DNA of 64,000 nucleotides from Luteimonas gilva (GCF_005239095.1 NZ_SZUA01000003.1:642200-706199); one strand, 5' to 3'; shown: positions 10,192 through 18,673, numbered from the stretch's first letter. Numbers and translations: made by a program. Notes: generated by a model from the letters alone, not told the origin.

Positions 10192-10199
10192 GAACGATC

Positions 10200-10338
10200 T
10201 CCTTCTCCCGCCGGGAGAAGGTGGCGCGAAGCGCCGGATGAGGGTTCGGCGGAGTCGCGTTGCTGCATGCGCGATTTAGTCCGAACACTCGTCGCTTCGC
10301 CGAACCCTCACCCCAACCCTCTCCCGATGGGAGAGGGG
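10200..10338. repeat. Palindromic repeat between nrdR and ribD
   Basis: Nested inverted repeats: a hairpin CTTCTCCCG/CGGGAGAAG near 10203-10220, outer arms AGGGTTCGGCG (about 10241) and CGCCGAACCCT (about 10298), and a hairpin CCCTCTCCC/GGGAGAGGG ending near 10338. Same CCCTCTCCC family as the elements at 1576, 37009 and 45873. It fills nearly the whole spacer, leaving about 20 bases before ribD. Confidence 0.65.
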
Positions 10339-10357
10339 ACAAAAAACAAATGCGCGC

Positions 10358-11458
10358 ATGACCGACTTCTCCTCCACCGACCACGCCATGATGGCCCAGG
10401 CCCTGCGCCTGGCCGAACGCGCCGCCTACACCACCAAGCCCAATCCCATGGTCGGCTGCGTGATCGCACAGGGCCAAGAAGTGGTCGGCGAGGGCTGGCA
10501 TCAGCGCAAAGGCGGGCCGCACGCCGAAGTGTTCGCGCTGCAGGCCGCGGGCGAACGCGCGCGCGGCGCGACCGCGTACGTCACGCTCGAGCCCTGCGCG
10601 CATACCGGCAGCACCGGGCCTTGCGCCGATGCGCTGATCGCCGCGGGCGTCGCGCGCGTGATCGCGGCGATGGGCGATCCGTTTCCGCAAGTGGACGGCG
10701 CCGGCTTCGAAAAATTGCGCGCGGCCGGCATCGCCGTGCACCAAGGCTTGATGGAAGCGCAGGCGCGCAAGCTCAACCGCGGCTTCCTGTCGCGGGTCGA
10801 ACGCGGCCGCCCTTGGCTGCGGGTCAAGCTCGCCACCAGCATCGACGGCCGCACCGCGATGGCCAACGGCGACTCCAAGTGGATCAGCGGCGACGCGGCG
10901 CGCGAGGATGTGCACCGCTGGCGCGCGCGCAGCGGCGCGATCCTGACCGGATCGGGCACGGTGCTCGCCGACGACCCGCAACTGACCGTGCGTTTCGGCG
11001 CGCCGACCGAGTTCGTGCCGCCGTTGCGCGTGGTGCTCGACCCCGGATTGGCCACCGTCGCGCGCGGTCGCATCCGCCAAGGCGACGCGCCGACCTTGTA
11101 CCTGCACGCGCCGGACGCGAAAAAACCGCGCGAATTCGCCGCGCAGCACGCCCCGGTGCCGATCCGCGACGGCCGCTTGGACTTGCACGCGGTGCTCGAT
11201 CTGTTGGCCGAGCGCCAGATCAACGAAGTGCAGGTCGAGGCCGGGGCCACGCTGGCCGGCGCGTTCATCGCGGCCGGCTTGGTCGACGAGTTGCTGCTGT
11301 ACGTCGCGCCGGTGTTGTTGGGTGAACGAGCGCGGCCTTTGTTCGAAGGATTGATGATCGACGACATGGCGCACCGCCTGAAGATGCGCATCGTGGAGAC
11401 GCGCCGCATCGGCGAGGACGTGCGCGTGCTGCTGCAGCCCGACGGCGTCGCGGCGTGA
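10358..11458 (+). CDS. ribD: Bifunctional riboflavin biosynthesis deaminase/reductase
   Basis: Catalyses deamination of the pyrimidine intermediate and then NADPH-dependent reduction of the ribosyl chain in riboflavin synthesis. The 366-residue protein has both domains: the N-terminal cytidine-deaminase-like zinc site (H55 and E57 in GGPHAEVF, C80 and C89 in LEPCAHTGSTGPC) and the C-terminal reductase starting near residue 150 (WLRVKLATSIDGRTA, SGDAAREDVHRWRARSGAILTGSGT). It lies upstream of the FMN riboswitch and so outside the riboswitch-controlled part of the cluster. Its stop overlaps the GTG start of the following methyltransferase (GTGA at 11455-11458). Confidence 0.96.
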   Translation: MTDFSSTDHAMMAQALRLAERAAYTTKPNPMVGCVIAQGQEVVGEGWHQRKGGPHAEVFALQAAGERARGATAYVTLEPCAHTGSTGPCADALIAAGVARVIAAMGDPFPQVDGAGFEKLRAAGIAVHQGLMEAQARKLNRGFLSRVERGRPWLRVKLATSIDGRTAMANGDSKWISGDAAREDVHRWRARSGAILTGSGTVLADDPQLTVRFGAPTEFVPPLRVVLDPGLATVARGRIRQGDAPTLYLHAPDAKKPREFAAQHAPVPIRDGRLDLHAVLDLLAERQINEVQVEAGATLAGAFIAAGLVDELLLYVAPVLLGERARPLFEGLMIDDMAHRLKMRIVETRRIGEDVRVLLQPDGVAA

Positions 11459-12204
11459 GCTTCCACGACCATTTTTCCGCGGTCGCCGCGCAATACGCGA
11501 ACGCGCGGCCCGAGTATCCGGCCGCCTTGTTCGAATGGATCGCCGCGGAGTCGGCGGCGCGAGGACGCGTGTGGGAAGCCGGTTGCGGCAGCGGCCAAGC
11601 CAGCCGCGACTTGGCGCGCCATTTCGATGCGGTTTACGCCACCGATCCGAGCGCCGCGCAGATCGCGCAAGCCGCCGCGCCGGCGAACGTGAGTTTCGCG
11701 GTCGAGCCGGGCGAGCGCTGCGGCCTGGCCGATGCGAGCGTCGACGCCGTTTGCGTGGCGCAGGCGTTGCATTGGTTCGACCGCGACGCGTTCTTCGCCG
11801 AATCCGAGCGCGTGCTCAAGCCGGGCGGCTTGCTCGTCGTTTGGGGCTATCAGGACATCGTCGTGCCCGATGCGCTCGCCGCGGTCAACGACGCGTTCCA
11901 GGACGACATCCGCGACTACTGGCCGCCGGAGCGCGCGCTGATCGATGCCGCCTACGCCGGTTTCGATTGGCCTTTCGCGCCGGTCGCAACGCCGGTTTTG
12001 GAATTGGAGGCGGATTGGCCGCTGGCGCGCATGCTGGGCTATTTCTCCAGCTATTCGGCGACCAAGCGCTATCGCGAAGCCCGCGGCGCCGATCCGGTGG
12101 CTGCCTACGCCGACGCGTTCGCCGCGGCCTGGGGCGACGCCGATGCAACGCAGCGTCTGCATTGGCCGCTGTTCGTGCACGCCCGGCGCAAGCCCGCCGG
12201 GTGA
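11455..12204 (+). CDS. SAM-dependent methyltransferase (type 11-like)
   Basis: A 249-residue class I methyltransferase. Motif I is RVWEAGCGSGQASRDLA, the acidic end of the next strand is VYATDPSAAQIAQA, and a motif-IV-like region DAVCVAQALHWFDRDAFFAE follows, typical of the Methyltransf_11 group related to yeast Tmt1 and similar small-molecule enzymes. The substrate is not evident. The GTG start overlaps the ribD stop by four bases, so it is translated with ribD. Its stop codon abuts an extended -10 (12202-12210) that probably drives the riboswitch transcript downstream. Nothing ties it functionally to riboflavin except position. Confidence 0.85.
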   Translation: MSFHDHFSAVAAQYANARPEYPAALFEWIAAESAARGRVWEAGCGSGQASRDLARHFDAVYATDPSAAQIAQAAAPANVSFAVEPGERCGLADASVDAVCVAQALHWFDRDAFFAESERVLKPGGLLVVWGYQDIVVPDALAAVNDAFQDDIRDYWPPERALIDAAYAGFDWPFAPVATPVLELEADWPLARMLGYFSSYSATKRYREARGADPVAAYADAFAAAWGDADATQRLHWPLFVHARRKPAG

Positions 12205-12210
12205 TAGAAT
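12202..12210 (+). promoter_or_regulatory. Extended -10 for the ribE operon
   Basis: TGATAGAAT, an extended -10 (TG-N-TAGAAT), overlaps the stop codon of the methyltransferase gene. It is 70 bases upstream of the FMN aptamer, giving a short leader ahead of the riboswitch. No good -35 is seen, as is common with extended -10 promoters. Confidence 0.5.
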
Positions 12211-12280
12211 GCGCGCGCCGGTTCGCCGGTCTGGCGCCGCCAGCGCTTGTTCTTCAAGATCCACCCACAACTCGTAGAAC

Positions 12281-12428
12281 GTCTTCAGGGCGGGGTGCGA
12301 TTCCCCACCGGCGGTAGGCGCGGCAGTCCGCGCGAGCCCGCGAGCGCTTCCCTGGTCGTCGCACCGCGGAAGGTCAGCAGACCCGGTCCAATGCCGGGGC
12401 CGACGGTATAGTCCGGATGAAAGAAGAC
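12281..12428 (+). promoter_or_regulatory. FMN riboswitch (RFN element)
   Basis: The conserved RFN blocks are present in order: CTTCAGGGCGGGGTG, ATTCCCCACCGGCGGTAG, AGTCCGCGCGAGC, GGTCAGCAGACCCGGT, CCGGGGCCGACGGTA and TAGTCCGGATGAAAGA. Together they form the six-helix FMN aptamer. In this class FMN binding lowers expression of riboflavin genes. A stem-loop with a T-run lies 30 bases downstream (12459-12481) and a second hairpin (12481-12498) sits just before ribE, so control by termination, initiation or both is possible. Confidence 0.96.
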
Positions 12429-12458
12429 GGCATCGCATGGCCTCTCGGCCGTGCGCCT

Positions 12459-12481
12459 GCCTCATGCCTTGAGGCGTTTTT
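12459..12481 (+). terminator. Intrinsic terminator of the FMN riboswitch
   Basis: Stem GCCTCA (12459-12464), loop TGCCT, stem TGAGGC (12470-12475), then GTTTTT. It lies between the aptamer and ribE, the expected place for an FMN-induced terminator. A TCGCGA/TCGCGA hairpin (12481-12498) follows and ends about 10 bases before the ribE ATG, where it could also affect ribosome access. Confidence 0.75.
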
Positions 12482-12508
12482 CGCGAGACACGTCGCGAGA
12501 AATGTCGC

Positions 12509-13105
12509 ATGTTTACAGGTCTCATCGAAGGCGTCGGCTCCTTGCTCTCCCGCGAAACGCGCGGCGGCGACGCGCGCTTGCGCATCGGTGCCGGCACGCT
12601 GCCGTTCGCCGACGTCGCGCTGGGCGAGAGCATTTCGGTCAACGGCGTCTGTTTGACGGTGGTCGCGTTCGACGCGGCCTCGTTCGAAGCCGACGCTTCC
12701 AACGAAACCCTCTCGCTGACCACGCTCGGCGGCCTGCAGGTCGGCCGCGCGATCAATCTCGAGCGGGCGATGAAGCCCAGCGACCGGCTCGGCGGCCACC
12801 TAGTCAGCGGTCACGTCGACGGCGTCGGCGAAGTCGCCGCGGTATGGGAAGACGCTCGCGCGCAGCGCTGGAAGTTTTCCGCGCCGCCGGCGCTGCTGAA
12901 ATACATCGCGCAGAAAGGCTCGATCTGCGTCGACGGCGTCAGCCTCACCGTCAACGCGGTCGACGGCGAAGGCTTCGAAGTCGCGCTGATCCCGCATACC
13001 GTTTCGCATACGGCGTTTTCGCGGACGCGGGTCGGGGATTCGGTGAATCTGGAAGTCGATTTGGTGGCGCGCTATGTCGAGCGGTTGCTGCAGGCCCCCG
13101 CATGA
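12509..13105 (+). CDS. ribE: Riboflavin synthase, alpha chain
   Basis: Dismutates two 6,7-dimethyl-8-ribityllumazine molecules to riboflavin. The 198-residue protein shows the start MFTGLIEGVGSL and the two tandem lumazine-binding half-domains: VNGVCLTVV with GGHLVSGHVDGVGE in the first, and KGSICVDGVSLTVNAV with IPHTVSHTAF in the second. It is the first gene after the FMN riboswitch. The ribosome-binding site is weak (GAGA within GCGAGAAATGTCGC), which may matter for control. A 100-base palindrome separates it from ribB. Confidence 0.96.
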   Translation: MFTGLIEGVGSLLSRETRGGDARLRIGAGTLPFADVALGESISVNGVCLTVVAFDAASFEADASNETLSLTTLGGLQVGRAINLERAMKPSDRLGGHLVSGHVDGVGEVAAVWEDARAQRWKFSAPPALLKYIAQKGSICVDGVSLTVNAVDGEGFEVALIPHTVSHTAFSRTRVGDSVNLEVDLVARYVERLLQAPA

Positions 13106-13205
13106 CCGTCGTCCCAGCGAAAGCTGGGACCCATTTTTTGATTTTTCGCTCCAAAGAAATAAGGGCAACAGCAAGCTGGATTCCAGCTTTCGCTGGGATG
13201 ACGGC
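13104..13205. repeat. Palindromic repeat between ribE and ribB
   Basis: Arms at 13104-13130 (GACCGTCGTCCCAGCGAAAG...) and 13177-13205 (...CTTTCGCTGGGATGACGGC) are nearly complementary. It begins inside the ribE stop region. A shorter relative (GCCGTCATTCCCGC/GCGGGAATGACGGC) is at 16376-16407. Confidence 0.75.
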
Positions 13206-13220
13206 AAGAGAGAGAAACCC

Positions 13221-14327
13221 ATGGCGTTTGCGACGATCCCCGAACTTCTCGAAGAAATCCGCGCCGGCCGCATGGTCGTCATCGTCGACGACGAAGACCG
13301 CGAGAACGAGGGCGACCTGATCATGGCCGCCGAACTCGTGCGGCCTCAGGACATCAACTTCATGGTCACCCATGCGCGCGGCCTGGTCTGCCTGTCGCTG
13401 ACCCGCGAACGCTGCAAGCAGCTCGGCCTGCCGCCGATGGTGCGCGACAACACCTCGCCGCACGGCACCAATTTCACCGTGAGCATCGAAGCCGCCGAAG
13501 GTGTGACCACCGGCATCTCCGCTTACGACCGCGCCCACACCGTGCGCACCGCCGTGCGGCCCGACGCGGGTCCGGCCGACCTTTCCCAGCCCGGGCATAT
13601 TTTCCCGCTGATGACGCAGCCGGGCGGCGTGCTGAACCGCGCCGGGCACACCGAAGCGGCCAGCGACTTGGCGCTGCTCGCCGGTTTGGAACCGGCCGGC
13701 GTCCTGGTCGAAATCCTCAACGCAGACGGCACCATGGCGCGGCGCCCGCAGCTCGAAGCTTTCGCGCGCGAGCACGGCTTGAAGATGGGTTCGATCGAAG
13801 AACTCATCCGTTATCGCTTGCACCACGAGCACACCGTCGAACGCGTCGACGAGCGCGACATCGATACCGAACACGGGCCTTTCCGACTGCGCACCTATCG
13901 CGACCGCTTGAGCCACGGCCTGCATTTCGCGCTGTCGCGCGGTCCGATCGATGCGGCGCGGCCGACGCTGGTCCGCGTGCACATGCTCAATCCGCTTGCC
14001 GATGCGCTGCATTGGCGGCGGCCGGATTTCGGACCGGCGGTGGGCGAGGTGCTCGCCGCGATCGCCGCCGCCGGCAGCGGCGCCCTGGTGCTGCTGGGCG
14101 AAGCGCAGACCCCCGAAGCCTTGCTGGCCCGCATCCGCGAACAGCCGGATCAGGTCGGCTCGGCCGCGGGCCGCTCCGGCGCGCTAGCCGAGTGGCGGCG
14201 CAACGGCGCCGGCAGCCAGATCCTGGCCGATTTGGGCCTGGGCAAGCTCCGCGTGCTCGGCACGCCGCGCAAGCAGGTAGGGCTGGCGGGGTTCGGGTTG
14301 GAGGTCGTGGAGTACGTTGAACCTTGA
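13221..14327 (+). CDS. ribB: 3,4-dihydroxy-2-butanone 4-phosphate synthase with degenerate GTP cyclohydrolase II-like domain
   Basis: Makes the four-carbon unit of riboflavin from ribulose 5-phosphate. The 368-residue protein has a full RibB domain (residues 1-205): VVIVDDEDRENEGDLIMAAE with the acidic metal loop, THARGLVCLSL, TGISAYDRAHTVRTA and GHTEAASDLALLAG. The C-terminal 160 residues align with RibA only in outline (HGPFRLRTYRD; GAGSQILADLGLGKLRVLGT). They contain no cysteine, so the three-Cys zinc site of GTP cyclohydrolase II is gone and this half cannot be a normal RibA. The true ribA must be elsewhere. The ATG at 13221 is used; the longer frame to 13074 is repeat and ribE shadow. 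GAGAGAAACCC precedes the start. Confidence 0.93.
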   Translation: MAFATIPELLEEIRAGRMVVIVDDEDRENEGDLIMAAELVRPQDINFMVTHARGLVCLSLTRERCKQLGLPPMVRDNTSPHGTNFTVSIEAAEGVTTGISAYDRAHTVRTAVRPDAGPADLSQPGHIFPLMTQPGGVLNRAGHTEAASDLALLAGLEPAGVLVEILNADGTMARRPQLEAFAREHGLKMGSIEELIRYRLHHEHTVERVDERDIDTEHGPFRLRTYRDRLSHGLHFALSRGPIDAARPTLVRVHMLNPLADALHWRRPDFGPAVGEVLAAIAAAGSGALVLLGEAQTPEALLARIREQPDQVGSAAGRSGALAEWRRNGAGSQILADLGLGKLRVLGTPRKQVGLAGFGLEVVEYVEP

Positions 14328-14358
14328 AATTCATGCCGAGCTTACGACGCAAACCGGG

Positions 14359-14433
14359 TTTTTGTGGGAGGGGTTTCAGCCCCGACACGCGCAGCTGAGG
14401 TTGATCTCGGGGCTGAAGCCCCTCCCACAAAAG
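14359..14433. repeat. Palindromic repeat (GTGGGAGGGG family) between ribB and ribH
   Basis: Arms TTTGTGGGAGGGG...CCCCGAC (14361-14386) and TCGGGGC...CCCTCCCACAAA (14407-14432). This is the same family that is found inside murF (29120-29192 and 30290-30315) and at the secA/Nudix junction (48945-49009). Here it is purely intergenic. Confidence 0.8.
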
Positions 14434-14485
14434 CTATGGCTTCCCCCCGCTGTTAAACTGCACGACCCATCCAGACCGCCCTCCC

Positions 14486-14953
14486 ATGACCCATCACGAA
14501 GGCGACCTGCGCGCCCCCGAAGGCGCGCGCTTCGCGATCATCGCCAGCCGCTGGAACTCGCGTATCGTCGATACGCTGGTCGCCGGCGCGCGCAAGACCT
14601 TCGCCGAACACGGCGTGGCCGAGTCGGCGGTGGACGTGGTCCGCGTGCCCGGCGCTTGGGAAATCCCCGCGACGGCGGCGCACCTGGCCCAGGCCGGCAA
14701 GCACAGCGCGATCCTGGCGCTGGGCTGCGTGATCCGCGGCGACACCCGCCATTACGAACATGTCGCCGATAATTGCGCGCAGGCCTTGATGCAGGTGTCG
14801 GTCGAGTACCGCTTGCCGGTCGCCAACGGGGTGCTCGCGGTCGACGTGCCCGAGGACGCCGAAGCGCGCGCCGGCGGCAGCCACGGCAACAAGGGCGAGG
14901 AGTGCGCGCTGGTCGCGATCGAGATGGCCAATCTGCTGGATAAGCTGCCGTGA
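14486..14953 (+). CDS. ribH: 6,7-dimethyl-8-ribityllumazine synthase
   Basis: Condenses the RibD product with dihydroxybutanone phosphate to give lumazine, the penultimate riboflavin step; forms icosahedral or pentameric shells. The 155-residue length is standard. Conserved parts are [18 protein letters not shown] (pyrimidine-binding), [35 protein letters not shown] with the catalytic His, and [10 protein letters not shown]. It lies downstream of the FMN riboswitch. Its stop overlaps the GTG start of nusB (GTGA at 14950-14953). Confidence 0.97.
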   Translation: MTHHEGDLRAPEGARFAIIASRWNSRIVDTLVAGARKTFAEHGVAESAVDVVRVPGAWEIPATAAHLAQAGKHSAILALGCVIRGDTRHYEHVADNCAQALMQVSVEYRLPVANGVLAVDVPEDAEARAGGSHGNKGEECALVAIEMANLLDKLP

Positions 14954-15414
14954 CCCGTTCGCGCCATAAGAGCGGCGTGGATCCGGTCGCGCGTTCGCGC
15001 GCGCGCCGGCGGGCGATGCAGGCGGTCTACGCCTGGCAGATCTCCGGCGGCGACGTGCGCCAGGTGATCGCGCAGTTCGCGCACGAGCAAGCGCACGAAG
15101 TCGCCGACTTGGAATATTTCGAAGACCTGGTGCGCGGCGTGCTGCAGCACCGCAGCGAACTCGATCAGGCCTTGCAGCAGTACCTGGACCGCGATGTCGA
15201 ACAGGTCGATCCGATCGAACGCGCGGTGCTGCGCATCGCCGCCTACGAGATGAAGCACCGGATCGACGTGCCGTACCGGGTGATCATCAACGAGGCGCTG
15301 GAAACCGCCAAGCGCTTCGGCTCCGAGCACGGCCACACCTACGTCAACGGCGTGCTGGACCACGCCGCCGCCGAATGGCGCGCGATCGAAGCGAACGCCG
15401 CGCGGACGAAGTGA
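14950..15414 (+). CDS. nusB: Transcription antitermination factor NusB
   Basis: RNA-binding protein that with NusE/S10 forms the antitermination complex on rRNA operons. The 154-residue, mainly helical protein shows [63 protein letters not shown] and [14 protein letters not shown], all typical. The GTG start overlaps the ribH stop, and the nusB stop overlaps the thiL start, so three genes are read in a translationally coupled chain. The order ribH-nusB-thiL is common in proteobacteria. Confidence 0.97.
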   Translation: MTRSRHKSGVDPVARSRARRRAMQAVYAWQISGGDVRQVIAQFAHEQAHEVADLEYFEDLVRGVLQHRSELDQALQQYLDRDVEQVDPIERAVLRIAAYEMKHRIDVPYRVIINEALETAKRFGSEHGHTYVNGVLDHAAAEWRAIEANAARTK

Positions 15415-16361
15415 CCGGCGAGTTCGACCTGATCGACCGCATCCGCGCCCGCGCGCGCGGACGTCCCGACGTGATCCTGGGCATCGGCGACGATGCCGCT
15501 TTGTTGCAAGTTCCGGCCGGCAAGCAGCTGGCCGTGACGATGGATGCGTTGAACGCCGGCGTGCATTTTCCCGCCGAAACCGGTGCTGCCGACATCGGCT
15601 GGAAAGCGCTCGCCGTGAACCTGTCCGACCTGGCCGCGATGGGCGCGCAGCCCGCCTGGTGCACGCTTTCGTTGTCGCTGCCGCTGGCGGAGGAGGCGTG
15701 GATCGACGCTTTCCTCGACGGCTTCCTCGAACTGGCGCAGCGGCACGAGGTCGCTTTGGTCGGCGGCGACACCACGCGCGGTCCGCTTTCGGTTTGCGTG
15801 ACCGCGCACGGTTTCGTCGATGCGGGCAAGGCGTTGCGCCGCGACGGGGCCGAACCGGGCGACGATCTCTGGGTCAGTGGCACGTTGGGCGATGCCGCGG
15901 GAGCGCTGGCGCAACGACGCGTGGGCAGAGCGATCGATCCGGCGTTGCGGTCGCGGCTGGACAGACCGTTTCCTCGCCTACCGCTCGGGTTGTCGCTGGT
16001 GGGCTTCGCGAGCGCGGCCATCGACGTATCCGACGGATTGCTGGCCGATGCGGGGCATCTTTGCGCGCGCAGCGGCGTGGGTGCCGAAATCGATGTCGCT
16101 GCGTTGCCGTCATCCGCCGCTTTGCGCGCCGCTTTCGATGCGGATGCGTTGCGCACGTTGCAGGCGACGGGCGGCGACGATTACGAATTGTGCTTCAGCG
16201 CACCGCCACAGGCCCGCGCAGCGGTCGAAGCGGCATCCGATCGGACCGGAACGCCGGTAACGCGCATCGGCCGCATCGTCGAAGGCGACGGCGTGCGCGT
16301 CTTGCTCGCCGACGGGAGCGAATGGCGGCCTGCGAACGCGGGATACGAGCATTTCGGCTGA
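15411..16361 (+). CDS. thiL: Thiamine-monophosphate kinase
   Basis: Phosphorylates thiamine phosphate to thiamine diphosphate. The 316-residue protein has the family's conserved blocks: LGIGDDAALL, the metal-binding AVNLSDLAAMGAQP, LVGGDTTRGP, SAAIDVSDGLLADAGHL and GGDDYELCFS. GTG at 15411 is taken as the start because it forms the same four-base GTGA overlap seen at the ribH/nusB junction and gives [11 protein letters not shown], the usual N-terminus. The longer frame to 15375 would overlap nusB by 40 bases. Last gene of the riboswitch-headed operon; a hairpin follows at 16376. Confidence 0.95.
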   Translation: MTGEFDLIDRIRARARGRPDVILGIGDDAALLQVPAGKQLAVTMDALNAGVHFPAETGAADIGWKALAVNLSDLAAMGAQPAWCTLSLSLPLAEEAWIDAFLDGFLELAQRHEVALVGGDTTRGPLSVCVTAHGFVDAGKALRRDGAEPGDDLWVSGTLGDAAGALAQRRVGRAIDPALRSRLDRPFPRLPLGLSLVGFASAAIDVSDGLLADAGHLCARSGVGAEIDVAALPSSAALRAAFDADALRTLQATGGDDYELCFSAPPQARAAVEAASDRTGTPVTRIGRIVEGDGVRVLLADGSEWRPANAGYEHFG

Positions 16362-16375
16362 ATCTTGCTTCTGGC

Positions 16376-16407
16376 CGTCATTCCCGCCTTCGCGGGAATG
16401 ACGGCTA
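16376..16407. repeat. Perfect 14-bp palindrome after thiL
   Basis: GCCGTCATTCCCGC, loop CTTC, GCGGGAATGACGGC. It sits between convergent thiL and the SGNH hydrolase gene and probably acts as a transcript end. It is a short member of the family at 13104-13205. Confidence 0.7.
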
Positions 16408-16425
16408 AAAAACAAAATCCCAGGT

Positions 16426-17250
16426 TTAGGGAGCGGCGTTCGCGACGGCGAGCAATCCGGCGATCGAATCCGCCGGCACGCGCACGGACTTTCCTGTCGC
16501 TGCCAATTGCGGCTGCTTCTCGATCGGCAATTCCGGCTTGATCGCCGCATTCGGCGGCAGCAAGGCGAAATCCAATTCCAAATCGTTCGCTTTCGGCGCG
16601 GTGCCGACAATGCCGCGGTACAGCCGCGCCGCGATCATCACCGCGCCTTCCAGGCTCGCGTGGATGCCGTCGGAAAACATCGGCGTCGCGGGCTGGCGCT
16701 TGTCTTGTGCGCGCAGCATCTCGCCCAATTCGACGACTTCCGCGCCGCTGCTGCGAGAAACGAGGGTCTGCCCGCGATCCAAATTCTGCTGCCAAGCCGA
16801 ATCCGGCCCCCAAGTGCCGTACAGCAGCACCCGCGCGCCGCGCGATTTCGCCAAGTCGGCGAACTGCTTGTGCGCGCGTTCGCTGGCGCGGCAATCGGGT
16901 TCCTGGCGCCGCTGCGGGCTGGCCAGGCAGGCCAATACGCCGCCGCGTTCCTGCAGCACCACCACGTTCCATTTTTCTTCGCGGATCGCCTTCGCCGCGG
17001 CGCCGTCTTTCCAGCGTTCGGCGAGCGTGCCGCCGGGCGCGACGAAGGTGGCCGTTTCGATGACCGGGCCGCCCGCTTGCGCTTTCGACAATGCGTGCAG
17101 CAGGCCGGATACGTTCTGCACGTACACAAGGCTGTTGCCTACGAACAGCACGCGTTGCGTCGGCCGTTCGGAAGGAGGCGAGGCCGGCGCCGCGCCGGCG
17201 ATCAGCCAGCCGCCGATCAGCACCGCGGCGCAGCGGAGGGAGAGACGCAT
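16426..17250 (-). CDS. Secreted SGNH/GDSL-type hydrolase
   Basis: A 274-residue exported protein: signal peptide at residues 1-24 (MRLSLRCAAVLIGGW then AGAAPAS), followed by an SGNH-hydrolase-like fold. The nucleophile block reads VLFVGNSLVYVQNV (GNS instead of GDS), and the Asp-His pair is FSDGIHASLEGA near residue 195. Between them lie ETATFVAPGGTLAERW and NVVVLQERGGVL. The family cleaves esters or acyl groups; the substrate is not evident. ATG 17250 is used: CAGGAG stands six bases upstream, and the TTG at 17265 would put that element inside the gene. No operon partner is clear; the FAD oxidase ends 37 bases upstream. Confidence 0.8.
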   Translation of the reverse strand: MRLSLRCAAVLIGGWLIAGAAPASPPSERPTQRVLFVGNSLVYVQNVSGLLHALSKAQAGGPVIETATFVAPGGTLAERWKDGAAAKAIREEKWNVVVLQERGGVLACLASPQRRQEPDCRASERAHKQFADLAKSRGARVLLYGTWGPDSAWQQNLDRGQTLVSRSSGAEVVELGEMLRAQDKRQPATPMFSDGIHASLEGAVMIAARLYRGIVGTAPKANDLELDFALLPPNAAIKPELPIEKQPQLAATGKSVRVPADSIAGLLAVANAAP

Positions 17251-17287
17251 GGCCGGCTCCTGCAAGCGCGGATCGCGCGTCCAGAAA

Positions 17288-18664
17288 CTAAGGCAGGACC
17301 TTGCCGGGGTTCAATAGGCCATTAGGGTCGAAAGCGGCTTTCACCGCGCGCATCGCCGCCAGCGTCGGCGCGTCGTACGCCCGGGCCATGAAATCGCGCT
17401 TGGCCAGGCCGATCCCGTGTTCGCCGGACAGCGTGCCGCCCAGTTCCAAGGTCAGCGCGAACAGGCGCGGCAAGGCGGCTTGGGCGCGCGCGTCCTGGCC
17501 GGCGTCGTCCGGGTCGTACAGGATGTTGGCGTGCAGATTGCCGTTGCCGGCATGGCCGAAAGCGACGATCGGCAGATCGAATTCGCGGGCCAGCGCTTGG
17601 ATGCCGTCGACCAGTTCCGGGATGCGCGACACCGGCACCACCACGTCTTCGTTGATCTTGCCCGGCGCGATGCTGCGCAGCGCCGGCGACAAGGCTTTGC
17701 GCGCCGCCCACAGTTTTTCGCTGGCGATTTCGTCAGGCGCGGTGTCGAGCGACAGCAAGCCTGCGCCGCGCGCTGCTTGCGCCAACACCGCGACCGCATG
17801 CGGCAACGTCGCCGCATCGCCGTCGGCTTCGATCATCAACAACGCGCCGGCATCGGGAATGTCGGCGCCGCCGACGTCGCGCGCCAGCTTGATGCAGGCC
17901 GAGTCCATGAATTCCAGCATCGCCGGCGTGTTCGGCTGGGCCATGATCCGCGCCGTCGCCGCGGCCGCGCTGGCGACGTCGGCGTACAGCGCACGCAGGC
18001 TGGCGCGATGCGGCGGCAGCGGCGCCAGTTTCAGCGTCGCTTCGACGATCAGGCCGAGCGTGCCCTCGCTGCCGATCAGCAGATGGGTGAGGTCGTAGCC
18101 GGTCGAGTTCTTGGTGGTCGCGCTGCCGCAATGGATCAAGTCGCCCGTGCCGGTGATCGCGGACAAGCCGAGCACGTTGTCGCGGGTGGCGCCGTATTTC
18201 ACCGTATGCGGGCCGCCGGCGTTGCAGGCGAGGTTGCCGCCGACGGTGCACAGCTCGGCGCTGGCCGGATCGGGCGGCCAGAACAGTCCGTGCGGTTTCA
18301 GCGCCTGCTGCAGTTCGCCGTTCAGCACGCCGGGCTCGACGATCGCGATCCGGTCTTCGGCGCGGATGTCGACGATGCGGTTCATGCGTTCGAACGACAC
18401 CGCCACGCCGCCGGCGGTGGGCAGCGCGGCGCCGGTGCTGCTGGTGCCCGAGCCGCGCGCGACGATGGGCACGCGATGCGCGGCGCAAGCGCGCACGATC
18501 GCCTGCACCTGTTCGCGCGTGCGCGGCTTGGCGACGGCGTCGGGCAGGGCGGTGCGGCGCGAATTATCCGTGCCGTGCGCGCTGCGGTCGGCGTCGGATG
18601 CGGACCAACCGTCGCCGAGCAGGGCGGAGAGTTCTTCGACGAATGCGATGGGCAAAGCGACCAT
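17288..18664 (-). CDS. FAD-binding oxidase, GlcD/D-lactate dehydrogenase type
   Basis: A 458-residue flavoprotein of the GlcD/D-2-hydroxyacid dehydrogenase family that oxidises a D-2-hydroxyacid such as lactate, glycolate or 2-hydroxyglutarate. The FAD_binding_4 domain is at the N-terminus (PIVARGSGTSSTGAALP, GGNLACNAGGPHTVKYG, LIGSEGTLGLIVEATLKL) and the FAD-oxidase C domain at the C-terminus (IVAFGHAGNGNLHANIL, GGTLSGEHGIGLAKRDFM, FDPNGLLNPGKVL). ATG 18664 (MVALPIAFVEELSALLG) is chosen; the frame runs on to 18751, but that extra 29-residue stretch is read from a palindromic repeat. No GlcE/GlcF-type partner genes are adjacent, so the electron acceptor and exact substrate stay open. Confidence 0.88.
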   Translation of the reverse strand: MVALPIAFVEELSALLGDGWSASDADRSAHGTDNSRRTALPDAVAKPRTREQVQAIVRACAAHRVPIVARGSGTSSTGAALPTAGGVAVSFERMNRIVDIRAEDRIAIVEPGVLNGELQQALKPHGLFWPPDPASAELCTVGGNLACNAGGPHTVKYGATRDNVLGLSAITGTGDLIHCGSATTKNSTGYDLTHLLIGSEGTLGLIVEATLKLAPLPPHRASLRALYADVASAAAATARIMAQPNTPAMLEFMDSACIKLARDVGGADIPDAGALLMIEADGDAATLPHAVAVLAQAARGAGLLSLDTAPDEIASEKLWAARKALSPALRSIAPGKINEDVVVPVSRIPELVDGIQALAREFDLPIVAFGHAGNGNLHANILYDPDDAGQDARAQAALPRLFALTLELGGTLSGEHGIGLAKRDFMARAYDAPTLAAMRAVKAAFDPNGLLNPGKVLP

Positions 18665-18673
18665 ATCGCTATT

